NCBI RefSeq assembly: GCF_010727605.1
Contig: NZ_AP022568.1
Span: 1,550,001-1,614,000, forward strand
Length of the DNA stretch: 64,000 nucleotides
From: Mycobacterium simiae
GTDB taxonomy: Bacteria > Actinomycetota > Actinomycetes > Mycobacteriales > Mycobacteriaceae
Direction of reading: 5' to 3'
Below the pieces are notes generated by a model that ran no database searches, was not told the origin of the DNA, and worked only from the letters and a program-made list of their open reading frames with translations. Made by a program: the position numbers and the translations under genes. Position 1 is the first letter of the stretch, and the number at the start of each line of letters is the position of its first letter. This document shows positions 1-8,292 of this stretch, one piece after another.

Positions 1-1188
1 GACGTATTCAGTCCCGCCAAGCTCGGCCCGATCACGCTGCGCAACCGCGTCATCAAGTCGGCGACGTTCGAGGCACGTACACCCGGCGCCCTGGTCAGCG
101 ACGACCTGATCGAATACCACCGGCTGCCGGCCGCGGGCGGAGTCGGCATGACGACCGTCGCCTACTGTGCCGTATCCCCCGGCGGACGCACCGAGGGCAA
201 CGGACTGTGGATGCGGCCCGAGGCGGTACCCGGGTTGCGCCGGCTCACCGATGCCGTGCACGCCGAAGGCGCGGCGGTGAGTGCACAGATCGGCCACGCG
301 GGCCCGGTGGCCAACGCCAAATCCAACAAGGCCAAGGCGCTGGCACCGGTCCGCTTTTTCAACCCGATCGGAATGCGCTTCGCCCGCAAGGCCACTCGCG
401 ACGACATCACCGATGTCATCGCCGCGCACGCCGACGCGGCCCGGTTCGCGATGGAAGCCGGCTTCGACGCCGTCGAAATCCACCTGGGTCACAACTATCT
501 GGCGAGTTCATTCTTGTCCCCGCTGATCAACCGTCGCGACGACGAGTTCGGCGGATCGCTGCAGAACCGGGCCAAGGTCGCGCGCGGCATCGTGATGGCC
601 GTGCGCCGCGCGGTGGACAAAGAAGGGACGCCGATCGCGGTCACCGCCAAACTCAACATGGCCGACGGCGTGCGCGGCGGGATCAACACCGACGAGTCGG
701 TGACCACCGCGAAATGGCTCGAGGAAGACGGCGGCCTGGACGCGATCGAACTGACAGCGGGCAGCTCGCTGGTCAACCCGATGTACCTGTTCCGCGGCGA
801 CGCCCCGCTCAAGGAGTTCGCCGGAGCCTTCAAGCCGCCGCTGAGCTGGGGTATGCGCATGACGGGCACCAAGTTTCTGCGCGAATACCCGTACCGCGAG
901 GCGTACCTGCTCCGCGACGCCAAGCTGTTCCGGGCCGAACTCAAGATGCCGCTAATCCTGCTGGGCGGCATCTCCAACCGCGAGACGATGGATTTGGCGA
1001 TGGCCGAGGGATTCGAATTCGTCGCGATGGCCCGGGCCCTGCTCGCCGAGCCGGATCTGATCAACCGCCTCGCGGCCGACGGTGCGCAACACAACGTGCA
1101 TTCGGCGTGTACGCACTGCAATCGATGCATGCCAACCATCTACAGCCGGACCCATTGCGTGGTCACCGGAGCCCCCGACAAAGTGTGA
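1..1188 (+). CDS. NADH:flavin oxidoreductase, old yellow enzyme family (5' end outside window)
   Basis: FMN-dependent oxidoreductase of the old yellow enzyme family, likely reducing activated C=C bonds or related small molecules with NAD(P)H. The frame is open from base 1 and already reads a typical N-terminal strand (DVFSPAKLGPITLRNRVIKS), so the true start lies upstream; an internal ATG at 148 would remove part of the barrel. The family motif HLGHNYLASSFLSPLINRR is present, as is the late FMN-binding stretch around LLGGISNRETMD. The C-terminus carries a cysteine-rich CTHCNRC segment, as in a subgroup of these enzymes. In M. tuberculosis a homologous gene (Rv3359) lies at the same place before the mfp genes. 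The substrate cannot be told from sequence. Confidence 0.85.
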   Translation, partial: DVFSPAKLGPITLRNRVIKSATFEARTPGALVSDDLIEYHRLPAAGGVGMTTVAYCAVSPGGRTEGNGLWMRPEAVPGLRRLTDAVHAEGAAVSAQIGHAGPVANAKSNKAKALAPVRFFNPIGMRFARKATRDDITDVIAAHADAARFAMEAGFDAVEIHLGHNYLASSFLSPLINRRDDEFGGSLQNRAKVARGIVMAVRRAVDKEGTPIAVTAKLNMADGVRGGINTDESVTTAKWLEEDGGLDAIELTAGSSLVNPMYLFRGDAPLKEFAGAFKPPLSWGMRMTGTKFLREYPYREAYLLRDAKLFRAELKMPLILLGGISNRETMDLAMAEGFEFVAMARALLAEPDLINRLAADGAQHNVHSACTHCNRCMPTIYSRTHCVVTGAPDKV

Positions 1189-1264
1189 CCCCGGCACCGT
1201 AAGCCGCCCGGCATGCCGCAATCGTGCAAATGCCGAAACAGGTCCACGGGCTACAGTTGTGGCG

Positions 1265-3925
1265 ATGAATGCACCAGCCCCGCCGACGTTGACGGTCCGG
1301 CACGACGGGTCGGAACGCACCTTCGCAGCAGGTCACGACGTGGTGGTGGGCCGCGATTTGCGTGCCGACATGCGCATCACACATCCCCTGATTTCGCGCG
1401 CCCACCTGCTGCTGCGCTTCGACCAGGGGCGCTGGCTAGCGATCGACAACGGTTCGCTCAACGGCACCTTCGCCAACGGCAGGCGAGTGCCGGTGGTGGA
1501 CATCCATGACGGGCAGAGCATCAACATCGGAAACCCGGACGGCCCGCTGCTGACCTTCGAAGTCGGACGCCACCAGGGCATGGCCGGACGGCCGCCGCGA
1601 ACCGAGTCGATGGGCATCCCGGTCGCCGCCCAGCACGCGGCATGGCCGTCGGCACAGGCGTCCGGGCAGCCGGGCCCCCCGGTCGCGGCTCCGCCACACG
1701 GTCGTGCGCCGGCCTGGGGCGCCCCGCCACCTCAGCCACCCCGGCCGCGTCCCGGCGGACCGGCTGCGCACCCGGTGCCGCCCGGCCCGCGCCCCGCGCC
1801 GCCGGCCCACCCCGTGTATCCGACGTCGGTCGCGCGACCGAGCGCGCCCCCACCGCTCGCCCCGCCGCCCAGGCCCATGCCCGCGGCCCCGCAAACCCAG
1901 GTGTCCCCCGTCGTCGCCGAGGCCAAAGCGCCGGAGGTGAGCAACCTCGCGACGAAGATGTTCCAGGCACTGTTACCGTCGCGGTCCGGCGCCATCGAGA
2001 AGCCGGCCGGCGCCCAAACGATCGGCCGGGCCACCGACAACGACATCGTCATCCAGGACGTCCTGGCCTCGCGCCATCACGCGTTTCTGATCCAGACACC
2101 GCTGGGCACCGAGATCCGCGACGCGCACAGCGTCAACGGGACCTTCGTCAACGGCGTCCGCGTCGGCTCGGCAGTAATCACCGAGGGCGACGTCGTCACC
2201 ATCGGAAATGTCGACCTCGTCTTCACGCGCGACACGCTGGTCCGGCGTACCGAAGCCGCGACGCGCTCCGGGGGTCTGGAAGTGAACTCGGTCTGCTACA
2301 CCGTCGACCACGGAAAACAGCTGCTCGACCACATCTCGCTGACCGCCCGACCCGGCACGTTGACGGCCATCATCGGGGGCTCCGGTGCCGGCAAGACCAC
2401 GCTGTCCCGGGTGATCGCCGGATACACCAGCCCAAGCTCCGGTTCGGTGACCTTCGAGGGTCACAACATCCACACCGATTACGCGTCGCTGCGCAGCAGG
2501 ATCGGCATGGTCCCGCAGGACGACGTCGTACACCGTCAGCTGACGGTCAACCAGGCGCTCGGTTACGCCGCCGAGCTGCGGCTGCCGCCGGACACCAGCA
2601 AGGCAGAACGCGCCCAAGTGGTCGCTCAGGTGCTCGAAGAGCTGGAGATGACCAAGCACGCCGACACGCGCGTCGACAAGTTGTCCGGCGGACAACGCAA
2701 ACGCGCCTCCGTCGCACTGGAACTGCTGACCCAGCCGTCGCTGCTGCTGCTCGACGAGCCGACCTCGGGTCTGGACCCGGCGCTAGACCGCCAGGTGATG
2801 CTGATGCTGCGCCTGCTCGCCGACGCAGGGCGCGTGGTTCTGGTGGTCACCCACTCGGTCTCCTACCTGGACGTCTGCGACCAGATCCTGCTGATGGCAC
2901 CTGGTGGTAAGACCGCGTTTCAGGGCCCGCCGGACCAGGTGGAAGCCGCCATGGGCACCCGCAACTGGGCCGACATCTTCGCCAGTGTCGGTGCCGATCC
3001 CGACGAGGCCAATCGCCGCTTCAAGGAGCGCAACCAACAGTCGTCGCAGCCGCCGGCTCCCGAAAGCCCCGCGGACTTGGGCGACCCACCGCCGACCGAC
3101 CTGCGCCGGCAGGTATCGACGATCGCCCGGCGTCAAGTGCGTCTGGTCCTCTCCGACCGCGGCTACACCATCTTCCTGGCGGTGCTGCCGTTCCTGATTG
3201 GCGCGCTGTCCCTGACCGTCAAGGGCCCCAAACCTGGTCTTGGGCCCGCGGACCCGCTCGGTCTGGCGCCAACCCAACCGCAGTACATCATGGTGCTGTT
3301 GAACATCGGCGCCATCTTCATGGGCACGGCCCTAACCATCCGCGACCTCATCGGCGAGCGCGCGATCTTCCGCCGCGAGCAGGCCGTCGGCCTGTCTACC
3401 GGGGCCTACTTGTTGGCCAAGATCACGGTGTTCTGCATCTTCGCGACCCTGCAGGCCGCGATCGCGGTGTTTATCGTGCGGCTCGGCAAAGGGGCGCCAA
3501 CCCAGCCGGCGTTGTTCTTCGGCGACCCGACGGTGTCGTTGTTCGTCACCGTGGCGGGAGCGTGCGTGGCGTCGGCGATTTTCGGGCTACTGCTGTCCGC
3601 CTTCGCGCAGTCAAATGAGCAGATCATGCCGCTGCTGGTGGTCTCAATCATGAGCCAGTTGGTGCTGGCCGGCGGAATGATCCCGGTCTACCAGCGCCCA
3701 GGTCTGGAGGAGCTGGCGTGGCTGACACCGGCACGCTGGGGCTACGCGGCGGCCGCGTCCTCGATCGACTTTCCGGCGCTGGTCAAGGTCAAGCAAATCC
3801 CCACGGACGACCCCATCTGGCAGCACTCGAAACACATCATGTTGTTCGACATGGCCATGCTCGGGGTGCTGTGCGTAACCTATAGCGCGATCGTGTGGTG
3901 GAAGATCCGGCTGAGACGACGCTAA
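1265..3925 (+). CDS. FHA-FHA-ABC exporter, copy 1 (Rv1747-like half transporter)
   Basis: Membrane ABC exporter whose cytosolic part begins with two forkhead-associated (phosphothreonine-binding) domains. ATG at 1265 was chosen because FHA1 begins directly after it (886 aa; Rv1747 is about 865). FHA1 (about residues 8-100) keeps the hallmark residues: G-R at 29-30, S-R-x-H at 44-47 and N-G-T at 66-68. A Pro/Ala-rich linker spans about 110-225. FHA2 (about 235-325) also has G-R, S-R-x-H and N-G-T. The ATPase has a Walker A GGSGAGKT at 371-378, signature LSGGQ at 473-477 and Walker B LLLLDEPTSGLD. About six membrane segments of the ABC-2 type follow. In M. tuberculosis Rv1747 is phosphorylated by PknF and exports cell-envelope lipids; no kinase gene lies near here. 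The gene abuts copy 2. Confidence 0.9.
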   Translation: MNAPAPPTLTVRHDGSERTFAAGHDVVVGRDLRADMRITHPLISRAHLLLRFDQGRWLAIDNGSLNGTFANGRRVPVVDIHDGQSINIGNPDGPLLTFEVGRHQGMAGRPPRTESMGIPVAAQHAAWPSAQASGQPGPPVAAPPHGRAPAWGAPPPQPPRPRPGGPAAHPVPPGPRPAPPAHPVYPTSVARPSAPPPLAPPPRPMPAAPQTQVSPVVAEAKAPEVSNLATKMFQALLPSRSGAIEKPAGAQTIGRATDNDIVIQDVLASRHHAFLIQTPLGTEIRDAHSVNGTFVNGVRVGSAVITEGDVVTIGNVDLVFTRDTLVRRTEAATRSGGLEVNSVCYTVDHGKQLLDHISLTARPGTLTAIIGGSGAGKTTLSRVIAGYTSPSSGSVTFEGHNIHTDYASLRSRIGMVPQDDVVHRQLTVNQALGYAAELRLPPDTSKAERAQVVAQVLEELEMTKHADTRVDKLSGGQRKRASVALELLTQPSLLLLDEPTSGLDPALDRQVMLMLRLLADAGRVVLVVTHSVSYLDVCDQILLMAPGGKTAFQGPPDQVEAAMGTRNWADIFASVGADPDEANRRFKERNQQSSQPPAPESPADLGDPPPTDLRRQVSTIARRQVRLVLSDRGYTIFLAVLPFLIGALSLTVKGPKPGLGPADPLGLAPTQPQYIMVLLNIGAIFMGTALTIRDLIGERAIFRREQAVGLSTGAYLLAKITVFCIFATLQAAIAVFIVRLGKGAPTQPALFFGDPTVSLFVTVAGACVASAIFGLLLSAFAQSNEQIMPLLVVSIMSQLVLAGGMIPVYQRPGLEELAWLTPARWGYAAAASSIDFPALVKVKQIPTDDPIWQHSKHIMLFDMAMLGVLCVTYSAIVWWKIRLRRR

Positions 3926-6376
3926 TTGACAAGTAGCCCTGCGCAATCGGTGTTGACCGTCAGATCTCACCGGTCCGAATTGAGTTTCGCCCCGGGTGGC
4001 GAAGTCGTGGTCGGCAGCGATGTGCGGGCCGATGTGCGGGTGGCACACCCCCTGGTCACTCGGGCGCACCTGCTGCTCCGCTTCGAGCGCGGCGGCTGGG
4101 TGGGCGTCGACAACAACTCACGCAACGGCATTTTCGTCGACGGCCGCCGGGTGCCGGCCATCGACATCCGAGACGGCCAGGCCGTCGCCCTGGGCGCGCC
4201 CGACGGTCCGAGGATCGTCTTCTCGATCGGCCGGCATCGGGGCGCGGTCGGCCTGCTGCCGCCGACATCGCAAGCGATCCCGACGCTGGTGCCGCGCCGC
4301 GGACACCGACATCGGCCCACCGACGCGCTGCACACCACCGCGGTGCCGATCGTCGAACCGACCATCGCGACCCGGGCCGTCCCGACGGACGCCGCGCAGG
4401 CGGCACCACCCGGCAGCGACGTCTCGCCGTTGCCCAGCACGGTGCTGAAATTGCTCGGGCCCGAAGCGGGCCGGCAGGCCGGCACCGCCTGGATCGGTCG
4501 TGCGCTCGACAACGACATCGTCATTCACGACGTGCTGGCCTCGCGCAAACACGCCTTCCTGGAGTCGACGCCGGCCGGCATCGAGATCCGCGACGCCAAC
4601 AGCATCAACGGGACATTCGTCAACGGCGTGCGGGTAGCGCAGGCACTGCTCGACGAGGGCTACGTCGTCACGATCGGCAACGTCGACCTGGTGTTCACCG
4701 GCGGCCTGCTGGCCCGCCGCCAAGAGCCCGCGACACGCGCCGGCGGCCTCGAGGTGGGCAACGTCGGATTCGCCGTCAACGGGAAGGAGCTGCTGCAGCA
4801 GATCTCGCTCACGGCCCGGCCCGGCACGCTGACCGCGATCATCGGCGGGTCCGGCGCCGGAAAGTCAACGCTGTCGCGACTGATCGCCGGGTACAGCACG
4901 CCGACCTCCGGCGAGGTCATGTTCGAGGGCCACAACATTCACACCGCGTACGCTTCGCTGCGCAGCCGGATCGGGATGGTCCCTCAGGACGACGTCGTGC
5001 ACCGTCAGCTGACCGTGAACCAGGCGCTGGGCTACGCCGCCGAGCTGCGGCTGCCACCCGACACCAGCAAGGCCGACCGCGACCGGGTGGTGGCGCAGGT
5101 GCTCGACGAGCTCGGGCTGACGGCGCACGCCGACACCCGCGTCGACAAGCTCTCCGGCGGACAGCGCAAACGCGCCTCGGTGGCCCTGGAACTGCTCACC
5201 GGGCCGTCGCTGCTGATCCTCGACGAGCCGACGTCGGGGTTGGATCCCGCGCTGGATCTACAGGTCATGACCATGCTGCGGCAGCTGGCCGATGCCGGCC
5301 GGGTCGTGCTGGTGGTCACCCACTCGCTGACCTACCTCGACGTCTGCGATCAGGTCCTGTTGCTGGCACCGGGCGGCAAAATCGCGTTCCTGGGCCCGCC
5401 CGGCCAGATCGGGGACGCCATGGGCACCACCAATTGGGCCCAGATCTTCGCCCGGGTGGGCGCCGACCCCGACGAGGCGAACCGGCGTTTCCTGCAGCGC
5501 CAGGACCGCACGCAGCCGACGCGCGCCGCGACGCCGGCCGATCTGGGCGCGCCGTCGCGCACCAGCATGGTGCGGCAGTTTTCGACGATCGGGCGCCGCC
5601 AGGTTCGGCTCATCCTGTCCGATCGCGCGTATTTCACATTCCTGGCATTGTTGCCGTTCATCCTGGGCGCGCTGTCGCTGACGGTTCCCGGCAACACTGG
5701 GTTCGGTGTCGCGGATCCGGCCGGTGAGACACCGGACGAGGCCGCGCAGATCCTGACCTTGTTGTCGATCGCCGCGGTGTTCATGGGTACCGCGCTGACG
5801 ATCCGCGATCTGATCGGCGAGCGTGCCATCTTTCAGCGTGAACAGGCGGTCGGCCTGTCGACCGGGGCCTACCTGAGCGCCAAGATCGCCGTGTTCTGCG
5901 CGTTCGCGGTCCTCCAGGCGGCGATCGCGACCGGCATCGTGCTGATCGGTAAGGGCGCACCCACCCGGCCGGCGCTACTGCTGGGCAGTCCGGGTCTGGA
6001 GCTGTTTGTCACCGTCGCGGCCACCTGTGTGGCCTCGGCGATTCTGGGGTTGGCGTTGTCGTCGATCGCCCGCTCCAACGAACAGATCATGCCGCTGTTG
6101 GTGGTCTCACTGATGCTGCAGCTGGTGCTGGCCGGCGGCATGGTCCCGGTGACCGGCCGGCTCGTGCTCGACCAGATGTCCTGGGCCATGCCGTCGCGCT
6201 GGGGCTACGCGGCGTCGGCGGCCACGGTCGATCTTCGGACGCTGGTGCCGATCGGCCCTAAGGACAACCACTGGTCACACACCGACGCCGCATGGCTGCT
6301 CGACATGGGCATGCTCGCGGCGCTCTCGGCGGGCTATGCAGTCGTGGTGTGGTGGCGCATCCGGCTGCGCCGCTGA
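3926..6376 (+). CDS. FHA-FHA-ABC exporter, copy 2 (tandem paralogue)
   Basis: Second Rv1747-like half transporter (816 aa), starting with a TTG immediately after the TAA of copy 1; GTG at 3950 is an alternative. It shares domain order and very high similarity with copy 1 across the ATPase (Walker A GGSGAGKS at 307-314, LSGGQ, LLILDEPTSGLD) and six C-terminal membrane segments. It differs at the N-terminus. FHA1 reads VVVGSD where copy 1 has VVVGRD, so the conserved phosphate-contacting Arg is Ser31; S-R-x-H is T-R-x-H and N-G-T is N-G-I. FHA2 is intact (IGRALDNDIV, ASRKH, NGTF). The linker is shorter and lacks the proline tract. The lack of a gap suggests one transcript and possibly a heterodimeric transporter, which is inference. 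Confidence 0.88.
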   Translation: MTSSPAQSVLTVRSHRSELSFAPGGEVVVGSDVRADVRVAHPLVTRAHLLLRFERGGWVGVDNNSRNGIFVDGRRVPAIDIRDGQAVALGAPDGPRIVFSIGRHRGAVGLLPPTSQAIPTLVPRRGHRHRPTDALHTTAVPIVEPTIATRAVPTDAAQAAPPGSDVSPLPSTVLKLLGPEAGRQAGTAWIGRALDNDIVIHDVLASRKHAFLESTPAGIEIRDANSINGTFVNGVRVAQALLDEGYVVTIGNVDLVFTGGLLARRQEPATRAGGLEVGNVGFAVNGKELLQQISLTARPGTLTAIIGGSGAGKSTLSRLIAGYSTPTSGEVMFEGHNIHTAYASLRSRIGMVPQDDVVHRQLTVNQALGYAAELRLPPDTSKADRDRVVAQVLDELGLTAHADTRVDKLSGGQRKRASVALELLTGPSLLILDEPTSGLDPALDLQVMTMLRQLADAGRVVLVVTHSLTYLDVCDQVLLLAPGGKIAFLGPPGQIGDAMGTTNWAQIFARVGADPDEANRRFLQRQDRTQPTRAATPADLGAPSRTSMVRQFSTIGRRQVRLILSDRAYFTFLALLPFILGALSLTVPGNTGFGVADPAGETPDEAAQILTLLSIAAVFMGTALTIRDLIGERAIFQREQAVGLSTGAYLSAKIAVFCAFAVLQAAIATGIVLIGKGAPTRPALLLGSPGLELFVTVAATCVASAILGLALSSIARSNEQIMPLLVVSLMLQLVLAGGMVPVTGRLVLDQMSWAMPSRWGYAASAATVDLRTLVPIGPKDNHWSHTDAAWLLDMGMLAALSAGYAVVVWWRIRLRR

Positions 6377-6392
6377 CCGGCCCGGCTAGCGG

Positions 6393-6950
6393 CTAGGCGT
6401 CCAGGCGTAAACCGTGCGCGACAGCGAAGGCCATGGCCTGTGGGACGTCCACCCGCGCACCGGTGAGCGCGGCGGTGCGCCACAATGCCAGATCGGCCAC
6501 CGCGCCGCGCAGGTCGGCGTCGTCCAGCCGGGTTGCGGCGGTCCGGGCACCGGACAGGTCGGCACCGCGCAGTACCGCCTTGCGCAGATCGGTCTCTACC
6601 AGGCTGGTCTCTCGCAGCCGGCAACCGCTCAAGTCGACGCCGCGTAGGTCGTTGCCGCCGAGCACCGCAAGGGTGAAATCCACCTCGTCAAAGCTGATCG
6701 GCCGCAGCCGACATTGCACGAACACCGAACCGAGCATGCTGCACTGCGCAAAGGTGCTGTGCCACAGCGTAGTTCGCTCGAACTTGCAGTTGCGAAAGGC
6801 CGATGCGCGGTGTTGGGACTCGGCAAGGTTCGCGCCGCTGAAATCGCATTCGCTGAACACGACCCGTTCTGTGTGCAACCGGCTCAAATCCTCGTCCCGG
6901 AAATCGTGGTCGGTGAACTCGCGATCGACCCAGGCAGGCGGCGCGGTCAC
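6393..6950 (-). CDS. mfpA: Pentapeptide repeat protein MfpA (DNA gyrase inhibitor-like)
   Basis: MfpA folds as a right-handed quadrilateral beta-helix that mimics B-form DNA, binds DNA gyrase and lowers fluoroquinolone sensitivity. This 185-aa protein (M. tuberculosis MfpA is 183 aa) is built almost wholly of A(D/N)LXX-type pentapeptides, for example FSECDFSGANLAE, DLRGVDLSGCRL and AVLRGADLSGARTAATRL. It is the last gene of a five-gene minus-strand conservon; its ATG overlaps the TGA of the upstream GTPase gene by four bases (ATGA), which points to translational coupling with MfpB, its known functional partner. Convergent with exporter copy 2, only 16 bases away. No truncation or frameshift is visible. 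Confidence 0.92.
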   Translation of the reverse strand: MTAPPAWVDREFTDHDFRDEDLSRLHTERVVFSECDFSGANLAESQHRASAFRNCKFERTTLWHSTFAQCSMLGSVFVQCRLRPISFDEVDFTLAVLGGNDLRGVDLSGCRLRETSLVETDLRKAVLRGADLSGARTAATRLDDADLRGAVADLALWRTAALTGARVDVPQAMAFAVAHGLRLDA

Positions 6951-7519
6951 GCCGACAGGCGGTGCAGGGCGTATTCACTCACCGCGATCAGCGCGTCGGT
7001 CGCCGACCTGCGGTCCCTGGCATCGACGTTGATCACCGGAATGTGCCGGGGCAGGGCCAGCGCCTCGCGCACCGCATGCACGGGATACCTTGGCGCACCG
7101 TCGAATTGGTTGACCGCGATCAGGAACGGTAGGTTGCGGTGCTCGAAGAAGTCGACCGCGGCGAAGCTGTCCTGCAGCCGACGGCAATCGACCAGGACGA
7201 TCGCGCCGATGGCGCCGCGCACCAGGTCGTCCCACATGAACCAGAATCGCCGCTGGCCCGGGGTACCGAACAGGTAGAGCACCAGATCGCGGTCCAGCGT
7301 GATCCGGCCGAAATCCATTGCGACCGTGGTGGTTCGCTTGTCGGGCGTGGCCTCCAGCATGTCGACACCGGCCGAGGCGTCGGTGACGATCTCCTCGGTG
7401 CGCAACGGCATGATCTCGGACACAGCGCCGACGAACGTGGTCTTTCCGGCGCCGAACCCACCCGCGATGACGATTTTGGTGGAGGCGGTCGCACCGGAAT
7501 CAGAGTGCCTTGAGACCAC
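6947..7519 (-). CDS. mfpB: Small Ras-like GTPase MfpB of the mfp conservon
   Basis: Conservon GTPase of 190 aa. The P-loop GGFGAGKTT appears near residue 20, the switch II-like DxxG equivalent is LFGTPGQRRF, and the guanine-specificity motif is NQFD. In mycobacteria MfpB is reported to act with MfpA on DNA gyrase. Translation probably starts at GTG 7519, 20 bases inside the end of the DUF742 gene; the next codons lead quickly into the P-loop strand, so a later start is unlikely. It overlaps mfpA by four bases. The order sensor, roadblock, DUF742, GTPase is the standard actinobacterial conservon arrangement and matches Rv3365c-Rv3361c. Confidence 0.9.
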   Translation of the reverse strand: MVSRHSDSGATASTKIVIAGGFGAGKTTFVGAVSEIMPLRTEEIVTDASAGVDMLEATPDKRTTTVAMDFGRITLDRDLVLYLFGTPGQRRFWFMWDDLVRGAIGAIVLVDCRRLQDSFAAVDFFEHRNLPFLIAVNQFDGAPRYPVHAVREALALPRHIPVINVDARDRRSATDALIAVSEYALHRLSA

Positions 7520-7874
7520 GCAGCGTCCTTCCTATGAGTTCGTGGCGCTCATCGCGGGTCGAGGCGTCGGTCAACGTCCGATGCACCCGCAGGTAGCCGG
7601 ACAGCACCAGGTCCCCGACCAGGACGCGGGCGACGCCGACCGGCAGATCGAGCCGGGCCGAAATCTCGGCGACGGATGGTCTTGTGACGCACAGTTGGAT
7701 GATCTTGCCTCTCGTGTCGTCGGGCGGCCACCGCAGCGACAGCCCGGCCTGCAACGTCTGCACCGGCGCTTCCAGCGGAATGTCGACCTTGGCGTGGGTC
7801 CGTCCCGCCGTCAGCGTGTATGGGCGGACCAGACTCGCCTCACGTGCGGGCGGCCCGGATTCGCGTCTGTCCAT
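7500..7874 (-). CDS. DUF742 protein of the mfp conservon
   Basis: A 124-aa DUF742 protein, third member of the conservon (Rv3363c equivalent). It shows the family's N-terminal LVRPYTLTAGRT motif and a C-terminal winged-helix-like part (PSVAEISARLDLPVGVARVLVGDL, split here only for description). DUF742 proteins are thought to link the roadblock protein and GTPase to the sensor; no enzymatic role is known. ATG at 7874 lies six bases after the roadblock gene's stop, and the 3' end overlaps the GTPase gene by 20 bases, so the genes are translated as a tight cluster. Confidence 0.88.
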   Translation of the reverse strand: MDRRESGPPAREASLVRPYTLTAGRTHAKVDIPLEAPVQTLQAGLSLRWPPDDTRGKIIQLCVTRPSVAEISARLDLPVGVARVLVGDLVLSGYLRVHRTLTDASTRDERHELIGRTLRGLKAL

Positions 7875-7880
7875 CGTGGC

Positions 7881-8285
7881 TCACGAGCGCTCGGGCACCG
7901 AGCGGCGAACAGACTGCACGACGCCGCCCACTTGTTCGACGAGCATGGCCATCTCGTAGCCGACCTGACCGATGTCACACTGCGTCTCCGCCAGGGTCGC
8001 CAGATGCGACCCGTCACCGACCCGCATCAACAACAAGTAGCCGTTCTGCATTTCGATCACCGATTGCAGCACCGGACCGCCCTCGAACAGCTGCGCGGCG
8101 CCGGTGGCCAGACTGGCCAGCCCGGAGGCCACCGCGGCCAGCTGGTCGGCGCGTTCCCGCGGTAGCCGCTCGCTGGCGGCGATGGGCAGACCGTCGACGG
8201 ACACCAGCAGCGCGTGCGCGACACCGGGAACCTCGCGGGCGAACTTCGTCACCAGCCAGTCCAGGGAGCTGCCGGGCCCGGTCAT
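7881..8285 (-). CDS. Roadblock/LC7 domain protein of the mfp conservon
   Basis: A 134-aa roadblock/LC7 domain protein (Rv3364c equivalent). The domain fills nearly the whole protein: it opens with [20 protein letters not shown] and continues through a typical [11 protein letters not shown] strand-turn. Roadblock proteins act as GTPase-activating or scaffold partners for small GTPases, here presumably MfpB. It lies seven bases downstream of the sensor-kinase-like gene and six bases upstream of the DUF742 gene, consistent with one operon. Confidence 0.9.
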   Translation of the reverse strand: MTGPGSSLDWLVTKFAREVPGVAHALLVSVDGLPIAASERLPRERADQLAAVASGLASLATGAAQLFEGGPVLQSVIEMQNGYLLLMRVGDGSHLATLAETQCDIGQVGYEMAMLVEQVGGVVQSVRRSVPERS

Positions 8286-8292
8286 TACTGGG

